A stretch of 63,013 nt of DNA from NCBI GenBank assembly GCA_002688965.1, contig NZEE01000056.1, positions 1,835 to 64,847 on the forward strand, given 5' to 3'. The notes under the pieces were generated by a model. It ran no database searches. It was not told where the DNA came from and saw only the letters and a program-made list of their open reading frames with translations. Origin of the DNA: an archaeon (GTDB lineage Archaea; Aenigmatarchaeota; Aenigmatarchaeia; GW2011-AR5; GCA-2688965). This document shows, piece after piece, positions 34,787-41,712 of this stretch (position 1 is its first letter; each line of letters opens with the position of its first letter). The translations under genes were made by a program, and so were the position numbers.

Positions 34787-35986
34787 ATGGGAAAATTAGC
34801 ACAAAATTATGCTAAGTATATGGTTTACGCAACAATGAAAGCAAGCGGAATAGTTGAAAAACCAGATGTAATAGGAGCAGTTTTCGGTCAAACCGAAGGA
34901 TTGCTAGGTGATGATTTAGATTTACGTGAATTACAAAGAACAGGAAGATTAGGACGTATTGAAGTTATTATTAAGAAAACAAACGGAGAATCAGAAGCAG
35001 AAATAATTATTCCTTCATCTCTTGATGCAAGTGAAACATCATTAATAGCTTCTTCACTTGAGACCATTGATAAAGTTGGTCCATGTGAGGCAAAAATAAC
35101 TGTAAATAAAGTTGAAGATGTGAGAAGCAACAAGAGACGATATGTTGTAGATAGAGCAAAAGAAATAATGCAAAACATGTCTACAAATGCGCCAGAAGGT
35201 TCGAAATTAGCAGACATGATTAAAGATGCTGTTCGTACTTGCGAAGTGGAAGATTACCATGGTTTAAGCTGTGGGCCTGACATTGAAGCATCTGATGAAA
35301 TAGTTGTTGTGGAAGGAAGAGCTGATGTTATTAATTTGTTAAAGAGCGGTATTAGAAATGTTATAGCAATTGAAGGAAGTAAAATACCACAAGCTCTAAT
35401 AGATTTAACAAAAGAAAAAACAACAACAGCTTTTGTTGACGGTGATCGTGGAGGAATTTTAGACCTTAAGAAACTGTTAACAGTTGCAAACATTGATTTT
35501 GTTGTAAGAGCTGAAGAAGGTTATGAAGTTGAAGATTTAACAAAAAAACAAATTCATAAAACATTAAGAGAAAAAATTTCAGTTGATTCTTTAGATATTA
35601 AAGAACTTAACACAGAAAGAAGTAATTTCCAAAAAAAAGAAGAAGTAAATAGTGTTGAAACTAGCACATACAAATCAAACGCGCCAAAATTAGATGATAA
35701 TATTAAAAAAAAATTTAGCGAAATGCTTGAGAGTATAGTTGGTTCAAGAGCAGCTTTTCTTGTCGGAGATAGTAATGAAGTTATTGTAAAGATACCTCTT
35801 AGTGAACTTTCTGGAATGCTTACTGAATATCCTGAAACAAAAACAATTATAATTGATATCAAAGCAAACCAAGAATTAATTGATGTTGCAATACAGAAAA
35901 AAATTAAACAAATAATTGCATCTTCATGTGACGACCGATTAAAAATACCATCAGATATGTTGTTAGTAACTGCTAATGAGCTTTAA
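34787..35986 (+). CDS. dnaG: DNA primase DnaG (archaeal)
   Basis: About 399 residues from the ATG at 34787, fixed by AAAGGTGAT and the conserved MGKLAQNYAKYMVYATMKASGIVEKPDVIGA start. The Toprim domain is at ~165-260: IVVVEGRADVINLL with the Glu, and TAFVDGDRGG with the DxD pair. GAVFGQTEGLLGDDLDLRELQ is the archaeal N-terminal signature. Archaeal DnaG has been linked to both priming and the exosome. It converges on the M24 peptidase gene with a four-base overlap. Confidence 0.96.
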   Translation: MGKLAQNYAKYMVYATMKASGIVEKPDVIGAVFGQTEGLLGDDLDLRELQRTGRLGRIEVIIKKTNGESEAEIIIPSSLDASETSLIASSLETIDKVGPCEAKITVNKVEDVRSNKRRYVVDRAKEIMQNMSTNAPEGSKLADMIKDAVRTCEVEDYHGLSCGPDIEASDEIVVVEGRADVINLLKSGIRNVIAIEGSKIPQALIDLTKEKTTTAFVDGDRGGILDLKKLLTVANIDFVVRAEEGYEVEDLTKKQIHKTLREKISVDSLDIKELNTERSNFQKKEEVNSVETSTYKSNAPKLDDNIKKKFSEMLESIVGSRAAFLVGDSNEVIVKIPLSELSGMLTEYPETKTIIIDIKANQELIDVAIQKKIKQIIASSCDDRLKIPSDMLLVTANEL

Positions 35987-36642
35987 GATAATTTTCTAAA
36001 TCCATTTTTAGTTATTACTACATCATCTTCTATACGTACGCCAAAGCGCTGCTTTCCACGACGTATATAGATTCCAGGCTCAACCGTAATAACCATACCT
36101 TCTTTCAATTTAGTATTTTTTCGTAAACGAGAACTATCATGAGGTTTAGTTCCAAGAGTGTGACCAAAACTATGTAGAACTTTGTAACCATTCTTCTTTA
36201 GAACATCTGAATAAATTTTTTGAACATCACCAGCTTTAACACCCGGGCGCAATACATCAAAAATAATTTGTTGAGTTGTTATGACCGTTTCCAAAACTTT
36301 ACGTTCTTGAGAAGTCATTTTTCCAAAATGAAACATACGACTAATATCAGCACAATATCCATTAACTTTACATCCAACATCTAGAAGTAAAAATCCATGT
36401 TTAGTAATTTTAGTATTATTAGGTTTATGATGTAGAGTCGTCGCACTAGAACCAAAAGCAACTATAGGAGGGAACGAAGGTTTTACATTTCTTTTTTTCA
36501 TTTCTTCTAAAAACGCATCCGCAACTTCTTTTTCAGTTGCTCCAGAATCAACCTGCTTCATAACCTTATCAATAATTTGCAAAGTGATCTTAGCAGCTTT
36601 CTGAATTTTTTTAATTTCACTAACAGTTTTAACTAATACCAT
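35983..36642 (-). CDS. M24-family metallopeptidase (Xaa-Pro dipeptidase-like)
   Basis: 219 residues: only the pita-bread catalytic domain, without the usual N-terminal domain of prolidases. All five ligands are present in order: LLDVG (D), YCADISR (D), SFGHTLG (H), TVEPGIY (E), RIEDDV (E). HSFGHTLGTKPHD is closer to aminopeptidase P/prolidase than to methionine aminopeptidase. It probably trims Xaa-Pro peptides in the cytoplasm. Confidence 0.88.
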   Translation of the reverse strand: MVLVKTVSEIKKIQKAAKITLQIIDKVMKQVDSGATEKEVADAFLEEMKKRNVKPSFPPIVAFGSSATTLHHKPNNTKITKHGFLLLDVGCKVNGYCADISRMFHFGKMTSQERKVLETVITTQQIIFDVLRPGVKAGDVQKIYSDVLKKNGYKVLHSFGHTLGTKPHDSSRLRKNTKLKEGMVITVEPGIYIRRGKQRFGVRIEDDVVITKNGFRKLS

Positions 36643-36682
36643 AATAATATGTACTCATATCTAATAAAAAGTAAAAATAAAA

Positions 36683-36895
36683 TCAATCACTGATCATTTC
36701 AGGTTTTTTTACTCTACCACATTTAATATAAACAGTATCGCCGCAAGAGCCACACTTAGCTGTAAGGAATTGCCCTATTCGACTACTTGTTTCCATTTCT
36801 TTACCACAGCACATAGGTATGTTTATATTTTGACATTCGTTTATCTCAGTTTTCTTACCTATATCAACTACTGGTATTTTTTCAATCTTTTTCAT
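36683..36895 (-). CDS. Small zinc-ribbon protein (70 aa)
   Basis: 70 residues with two Cys pairs, MCCGKEM...AKCGSCGDTVYIKC, forming a probable zinc ribbon around strands SSRIGQFLTAKC. AGGTGAAAAA stands before the ATG. It follows a second, even shorter zinc-ribbon gene in the same direction, so the two may work together. Such proteins often bind nucleic acid or protein partners. No specific role is proposed. Confidence 0.65.
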   Translation of the reverse strand: MKKIEKIPVVDIGKKTEINECQNINIPMCCGKEMETSSRIGQFLTAKCGSCGDTVYIKCGRVKKPEMISD

Positions 36896-36904
36896 TTTTT
36901 CACC

Positions 36905-37027
36905 TTAGTTCTCATCCCATACAAAGACGTGGTAACCGCAACCATTGCACTTTACTTGTACAAACTCACCTTCTCGTTGCACCATTACCATATCTCTCCT
37001 ACAACCGCCACATTTAGGCATGTACAT
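36905..37027 (-). CDS. 40-aa zinc-ribbon protein
   Basis: ATG at 37027 behind GAGGTGG, 40 codons to TAA. The product starts MYMPKCGGCRRDMVMVQREG and has a second pair in KCNGCGYHVFVW, a minimal CxxC...CxxC ribbon. A TTTTAAAAT box ~26 nt ahead of ~37070 would give it its own promoter. It ends nine bases before the start of the 70-aa zinc-ribbon gene, so the pair is probably an operon. Confidence 0.7.
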   Translation of the reverse strand: MYMPKCGGCRRDMVMVQREGEFVQVKCNGCGYHVFVWDEN

Positions 37028-37119
37028 TTCTACCACCTCGTTAGTTTTTTATTTCTAAAAACAAAAATATTCCAACGCGTTTTCTTGTTTAATTTTAAAA
37101 TCAATTTTCACTAAAGTGG

Positions 37120-37290
37120 TTTTTTACCGGTCCTCTTCTGCCGTCAGAAGAATCATCCCAGCCTAAGCAGTGCCGCATGTGTTTGTCATTGTCTTAGGCA
37201 TGGATTTAAGAATAATATTACTAAAGCAATAGCTAACAGAATTCACATGTTTCCATAATCGTCTGCTAGTCATTGTGCTCATATTCTCAC
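37120..37290 (-). ncRNA. Candidate structured RNA with three hairpins
   Basis: In the 397-bp gap 37028-37424. On the minus strand TATATA (37311-37316) is ~26 nt before 37289. Hairpin 1 pairs 37262-37275 with 37227-37240 (14 positions, one A.C mismatch, G.U pairs) and has an inner ATG-GAAA-CAT mini-stem, a GNRA loop that fixes the sense strand. Hairpin 2 pairs 37193-37199 with 37161-37167 (seven pairs). Hairpin 3 pairs 37145-37151 with 37134-37140 around four bases. No good ORF. I could not match it to RNase P, SRP or a guide RNA class. Confidence 0.45.
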
Positions 37291-37424
37291 TAACTTTAAT
37301 TTAATTTGAGTATATAAAAAAACATACTATACTACACTACATACTTCAAAGGCAAGTATATTTAAGATATTCTTTCCACTTTTGTGGGATTTTATTAACA
37401 ACGTCAATTTTAGAACAATTGATT

Positions 37425-38594
37425 TCATTTTGCAAGTTTACCTTTAGAAAGTAGAGGTGTAATGATTTCTTTACCTCTAGATTTTTTAATTACGTCAACA
37501 TTAACACCTTTGTTTGTAATAAAGTCCCAATGGATTACTGAGTCACTCTTACCACCATACGAAGACGGATTATTTTTTCCAATAGCTACGTGAATCGTTC
37601 CACCAATCTTTTCATCAGTAAGTAAGTAACCAATTATCTGATCAATAACCGGATTAGTTCCAATACCAAGCTCAGCTGGATGTGTAGTTCGCAATACTTT
37701 AACAGTTTTTTTATCAATAGCAATAGCTTGTTTCAAAGTTTTATGTAAGATTGCATTACCTTGCTCAGCTTTAGTTTTCTGTAAATTCAATTTTCCTTTT
37801 TCAAATACAAGTTTAATTCCTTTGATAGGTTTGTTAGTAAAGTAATCTCTACGATAAGGAGAAACTAAAGTTCCTTCGGCATATGTTTCTATAGGTGTAG
37901 TAAAGGTTTCTCCATCCGGAAGGTTCTGCCAAACATCTCCTTCAACCAAATCTTGATCAGAAGCATAACCATCAGCAATCATAATTTTACGATTACCCAT
38001 TTTCAAACGCAAGTCCGTTCCATACTCATCATGAATATGAACAAAGTCCGCACCCTTTAATTTCTTTTTCAAAATATTACCTTTCTTATTCAAAACCTTC
38101 CAGTCAACTAACATTCCTTTGATAATAATTCTCTCAAGAGTTTTGTAAGAACATCCAAGTTGCGAAGCAAGTTCTCTAGTAGGCCAGCCAACTATAACTC
38201 CTTTTATTTTTAATTTATCATATTTCTCGGACAAAGGTTTGTTAGCTTTAGATATAGCTCCCATGAGTTTATGAGGAATGTTTCCAGTAATCCGAGGATC
38301 TTTTGGACTTTCAATATAAATTCTATTATCAAGAACACTTGCACCATGCATTGCCATTTTTGAAGCACGTGCTAAATATTTTTGAGGAACTTCTTTGTAA
38401 ATTCTTTTAACAAAATTATCTGAACTTGTTCTAAACCCAACTTCAACTCCTTGTTTAGCAGCAATCAAAGCCATCTCTTCCACAAGATCTTGTGTATGTG
38501 TTCCACCTCTAATAGCAAGAGTTTCTCCAACTTTCATATTCATTGCTTCTACAACTTTCTTAGCAATCTTTCTTTGTATACTTTTCGAAACCAT
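37425..38594 (-). CDS. M29 aminopeptidase
   Basis: 389 residues from the ATG at 38594, ~25 nt from an ATATATATAT element (leaderless). The M29 metal and catalytic residues are visible: NLPDGETFTTP (Glu), THPAELGIGTNP (Glu), GTIHVAIGKN (His), SVIHWDFI (His, Asp). Members are cytoplasmic aminopeptidases (AmpS/AmpT type) releasing N-terminal residues with two metal ions. The N-terminal half shows GWPTRELASQLG, also typical. Confidence 0.92.
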   Translation of the reverse strand: MVSKSIQRKIAKKVVEAMNMKVGETLAIRGGTHTQDLVEEMALIAAKQGVEVGFRTSSDNFVKRIYKEVPQKYLARASKMAMHGASVLDNRIYIESPKDPRITGNIPHKLMGAISKANKPLSEKYDKLKIKGVIVGWPTRELASQLGCSYKTLERIIIKGMLVDWKVLNKKGNILKKKLKGADFVHIHDEYGTDLRLKMGNRKIMIADGYASDQDLVEGDVWQNLPDGETFTTPIETYAEGTLVSPYRRDYFTNKPIKGIKLVFEKGKLNLQKTKAEQGNAILHKTLKQAIAIDKKTVKVLRTTHPAELGIGTNPVIDQIIGYLLTDEKIGGTIHVAIGKNNPSSYGGKSDSVIHWDFITNKGVNVDVIKKSRGKEIITPLLSKGKLAK

Positions 38595-38623
38595 ACTATA
38601 TCTTAAGAAATAGAATATATATA

Positions 38624-38896
38624 TCAACGCTTCGCTGCGTTTACTCTTCGATTTTCTAGAATAGCTTCTTCAACCCAATGTGACATTTCTTCTGGAGTTT
38701 TAAATTCATCTAGTTCTGCGCCAGCAATATAAACATGGCAGTGTGGACAAAAATTAACACCATATGAGGGATCATCAAAATCCTTAACATGAACAGGTAC
38801 TGTTCTTTTCACACAGTCAGTCCCACATGTTGAATGTTTGTATGGACCAAACACAATAGGAGCTACAATAATAGGAGTTACAATACCAGTTGACAT
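38624..38896 (-). CDS. Hypothetical metal-binding protein (90 aa)
   Basis: 90 residues from the ATG at 38896, which has TTTAAAAATT ~26 nt upstream. Four cysteines in two pairs (STCGTDCVK and FCPHCHVYIAGAEL) with nearby His suggest a zinc site, followed by an acidic helix (EFKTPEEMSHWVEEAIL). The N-terminal PIIVAPIVFGPY stretch is hydrophobic but short. I do not recognise it. It lies between the nucleotidyltransferase and M29 genes in the same direction. Confidence 0.6.
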   Translation of the reverse strand: MSTGIVTPIIVAPIVFGPYKHSTCGTDCVKRTVPVHVKDFDDPSYGVNFCPHCHVYIAGAELDEFKTPEEMSHWVEEAILENRRVNAAKR

Positions 38897-38925
38897 AATA
38901 TACAATACCACAACAATTTTTAAAT

Positions 38926-39669
38926 CTAATTATCTTTCATTTTTTCTTGAACTTTCTCATAAACTTCAAAAGAACCAATATCATACCAATAATCTTCAAA
39001 AACAAATCCCTTTACATCCATTTCCTTATGCAACCATTGTAAAAAACATCCAGGAGAGTCAGTGTTACCGCCATCTTTAACATATTTTTTAATCACATCT
39101 AAGGTATTTGCAGGAAATATGTAGAATCCAACAGACATATGATTACTCTTCGGATCTTGAGGTTTTTCTTCAAATGAAATGATTTTATTGTTTTCATCAA
39201 GTTCAACACAACTCATTCTTTTCACGGTCTCAGTATCTGGTTCTTTGTAAACAGCTGTAAGAGGAGAATTTCCTTGTTCATATTTATCAACAAAAGCCTT
39301 CAAATCAAGTCCACTTAGATTATCTCCATTAATAACAAATATATCATCAGCAATTTTCAATGAATCTATTACAAAAACCATACCACCAACAGCACCCAGT
39401 TTTTCACCTTCAGACATAGTAGGTTCAGCAACAATAGTTATAGGAATTTTGTATTTTTCATTTAGTTCAGAAACATATTTTTCAAAATCTTCTGCAAATT
39501 TTTCATTTGTAGAAATAATTATTTCATCAATATTCTCTAATTTATCAAGCTTTTCTATAATAAAATCAATCATAGGTCTACCATTAATTGGAAGTAAACA
39601 CTTAGCTTGATTCTCTGTCAAAGGTAACATACGTTTAGCATATCCACCAGCCAATACAACACATTTCAT
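38926..39669 (-). CDS. Sugar-1-phosphate nucleotidyltransferase
   Basis: 247 residues from the ATG at 39669. VVLAGGYAKRMLPLTENQAKCLLPINGRPMIDFII is the NTP_transferase signature. FVINGDN supplies the metal-binding Asp, and EEKP and WYDIGSFEVYEKV complete the fold. No C-terminal beta-helix is present, so this is the short GlmU/RmlA-like form that makes NDP-sugars for glycans. It starts just after thpR. Confidence 0.9.
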   Translation of the reverse strand: MKCVVLAGGYAKRMLPLTENQAKCLLPINGRPMIDFIIEKLDKLENIDEIIISTNEKFAEDFEKYVSELNEKYKIPITIVAEPTMSEGEKLGAVGGMVFVIDSLKIADDIFVINGDNLSGLDLKAFVDKYEQGNSPLTAVYKEPDTETVKRMSCVELDENNKIISFEEKPQDPKSNHMSVGFYIFPANTLDVIKKYVKDGGNTDSPGCFLQWLHKEMDVKGFVFEDYWYDIGSFEVYEKVQEKMKDN

Positions 39670-39702
39670 AAACAACCTAAGAAAAGCGATGTTTTTAAAC
39701 AA

Positions 39703-40230
39703 TTAATTAAGATGTTTTTCAAACATTGCAGTATGTTGAGCACCATATGATTGCAATTTACTTCGTTTTAACACAATCTTTTTCACATCTTCCTTACCAA
39801 TTTCATAATCTTTATGTTCCAAAAGCCAGGTGTTAATAGACTCTGGTGGTTTTTTCTTGACACGAGCAATAGTTATATGAGCTTGAAAAGGCTTCTTTCT
39901 TTGCTCGCCAGTTATATCATCTATCTGCTTAGTAACAAGTCGAGGTATTCCACGACAAGCAACCCATATAGTTCTTACCTTGCCTTTATGCTTAAACACT
40001 CCAACATTCTTTAATTCAATTTCAAATCGACCAGAGTCAAGCGACTCAAGACCCTGTTTTATTTGCTCAGCCTTTTCATCACTAATTTCACCTAAGAATG
40101 CAAGAGTAACATGGTAATGACCTTTGACAATTTTCAATGATCCATCATTTATCTGCTCTAAACTATGAGTTAGTACGCGTATTTTATTTTTCAACATGTC
40201 ATTGAGATCAATTGCAATAAAACATCTCAT
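39703..40230 (-). CDS. thpR: RNA 2',3'-cyclic phosphodiesterase ThpR (LigT)
   Basis: 175 residues. Two HxTx motifs, HVTL near residue 40 and HITI near residue 122, within the 2H phosphoesterase fold, plus MRCFIAIDL at the N terminus. It opens 2',3'-cyclic phosphates (historically 2'-5' RNA ligase). It is the usual length and is transcribed ahead of the nucleotidyltransferase gene. Confidence 0.94.
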   Translation of the reverse strand: MRCFIAIDLNDMLKNKIRVLTHSLEQINDGSLKIVKGHYHVTLAFLGEISDEKAEQIKQGLESLDSGRFEIELKNVGVFKHKGKVRTIWVACRGIPRLVTKQIDDITGEQRKKPFQAHITIARVKKKPPESINTWLLEHKDYEIGKEDVKKIVLKRSKLQSYGAQHTAMFEKHLN

Positions 40231-40324
40231 ATCTATACTTTGCTTTGCTGGTATATATGATTAATTTACCATAAAATATCAAATGAATATGCGTGAAGTT
40301 TAGGTGAAACAACAAAAATACAAT

Positions 40325-40356
40325 CTATATATACAACTTGATATAATATATCAAGT
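40325..40356 (+). promoter_or_regulatory. TATA box plus start-site operator palindrome
   Basis: CTATATATA at 40325-40333 lies 27 nt before the ATG at 40357. Between them, 40336-40356 is a perfect inverted repeat with 9-bp arms ACTTGATAT / ATATCAAGT around AAT, ending at the base before the start codon. A dimer bound here would cover the transcription start, so autorepression by the adjacent wHTH protein is likely. Confidence 0.75.
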
Positions 40357-40725
40357 ATGGAAGAATTTAGTTTAGATGCTAACCCTGATCCTTTATACGA
40401 AGTCAAGAAAATGCAATTACATGAAGAAATAGCAACTCTTTTTACAAAAAAACGTATCCAGATAATACAAACAATAACCAAGAAAAAACCCAAAACAGTT
40501 GGAGAATTAGCCAAAATACTTCAAAGAAACATATCTGCAGTGTACAGGGACTTGAAAGTACTGGAAAATCATGAGTTAATATATCTAGAAAAGCAGGGAA
40601 AAAGCGTCTGTCCTAAGTTGAAAAACAGCCATTTAGCAATAAACTTAATGCATTCTACTGAAGAAACCACTAAAGACACTGACCAAGAATCTGGTGATGA
40701 GGAGCTATCTGATTACATTGGATAA
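40357..40725 (+). CDS. wHTH transcriptional regulator (ArsR/TrmB-like)
   Basis: 122 residues. Winged helix at ~25-90: EEIATLFTKKRIQIIQTITKKKPKTVGELAKILQRNISAVYRDLKVLENHELIYLEKQGK. The last ~30 residues are acidic and probably disordered. The ATG directly follows a 21-bp palindrome and lies 27 nt from a TATA box. No metal-binding cysteines or ligand domain are evident. The targets beyond its own promoter are unknown. Confidence 0.8.
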   Translation: MEEFSLDANPDPLYEVKKMQLHEEIATLFTKKRIQIIQTITKKKPKTVGELAKILQRNISAVYRDLKVLENHELIYLEKQGKSVCPKLKNSHLAINLMHSTEETTKDTDQESGDEELSDYIG

Positions 40726-40897
40726 CCATGAAAACTAACACTTTTTCGTGAGAGTTAATTTGCAGATTTTCATAAAAATATCAAAATATAGACGTTTTAG
40801 AGTGGTTACGCGCAAATTCAACAACCAATAGATATTTAAATACACGTGTCTAATTAATTAACATAAACAGTAGAATAACGCGTTAAAAGGTGATTAA

Positions 40898-41215
40898 ATG
40901 GCAAAAAGAGGCAGAAAACCAGGGTTAGATCCAATTAAAGTAAAGGATATTCTAGAAGCATTAGCTTCAAATCCAGGTGGTTTGTGGTTGAGACAAATAG
41001 CAGTCCAAACTGGCCTTCATCCTAGCACAATAAGTAAATATATTGAAAAAGCCCTTAAACCAATGATAGAAGAGGAGAATTTGGGTGGAGAAGAGGAAAA
41101 AAAGCCAATATTGCGTGTAATTAGGCTTAAACCGTATGTAATTGAGCAGCTTAATCAAGGAAAGTCTGTGTCATCAATTTACAAGATAATGAAGGTTTTG
41201 GGCGAAAATCGCTAA
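40898..41215 (+). CDS. wHTH DNA-binding protein (105 aa)
   Basis: 105 residues. KRGRKPGLDPIKVKDILEALASNPGGLWLRQIAVQTGLHPSTISKYIEKALKPMI forms a basic arm and winged helix; the C-terminal ~30 residues (KPYVIEQLNQGKSVSSIYKIMKVLG) form a helical dimer-like tail. AAAAGGTGAT precedes the ATG. TATTTAAATA lies at ~40831-40841. It is immediately upstream of the 500-bp repeat region and the AAA-wHTH gene, so it may bind there. Targets unknown. Confidence 0.75.
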   Translation: MAKRGRKPGLDPIKVKDILEALASNPGGLWLRQIAVQTGLHPSTISKYIEKALKPMIEEENLGGEEEKKPILRVIRLKPYVIEQLNQGKSVSSIYKIMKVLGENR

Positions 41216-41365
41216 TTATTAATGTGAGACATTCTATAGTTCTTTCTAAATTTTCGAGCCTATAAAATAGTATTTTTACTTAAATGACTATTGGTTTTAC
41301 CTGTAGTAGAATACTCACGAAAAAACACCGTTTTTACAGCAACCATCACACATATCTCACAATTA

Positions 41366-41400
41366 CTTGCTTACTACTACTAAAACCTGTAGTAAGCAAG
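41366..41400. repeat. 12-bp inverted repeat beside the TTCAC array
   Basis: CTTGCTTACTAC (41366-41377) and GTAGTAAGCAAG (41389-41400) are perfect inverted arms separated by 11 nt. CCTGTAGTA, the start of the right arm and its flank, also occurs near 41299. The hairpin ends six bases before the first array unit. It could be an operator, a cruciform or a terminator for the upstream gene. Confidence 0.7.
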
Positions 41401-41405
41401 GATCC

Positions 41406-41578
41406 TTCATATGAACTTCATATGAAGTTCACGTGAACTTCACCTAAACTTCACGTATATTCACGTACCTTCACGCCAACTTCACATAAACTTCACAAAC
41501 CTTCACATAACTTCACGTGAACTTCATATATCTTCACGTGAACTTCACGTGAATTCACGTGAAGTTCACATTTAGCGT
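41406..41578. repeat. Helically phased TTCAC/GTGAA array (16 units)
   Basis: TTCA begins at 41406, 41417, 41428, 41439, 41450, 41460, 41470, 41481, 41492, 41502, 41512, 41523, 41533, 41544, 41554 and 41565. Steps are only 10 or 11 bp, mean 10.6, one turn of B-DNA. Full units are TTCACGTGAAC palindromes; others keep only TTCAC or TTCAT. A second set of TGAAG units follows at 41598, 41608, 41619 and 41630. No gene lies in 41216-41712. The array ends ~80 bp before the AAA-wHTH start, whose promoter (TTTAAAA ~41685-41691) lies downstream of it. Confidence 0.9.
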
Positions 41579-41712
41579 AAATTGGGAAAAAACCATATGA
41601 AGCAATATGAAGTTGAAATGAAGTTTCCGTGAAGTTTAGCCCATAAAAACAACCCATAAATAGACAAAAAAACGAAATATATCTTTAAAAACATCAAAAT
41701 CTAAACAGGTGT

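Noticed and set aside
41406..41578. CRISPR array
   Set aside because: Units are 10-11 bp with no unique spacers, and no cas genes are near.
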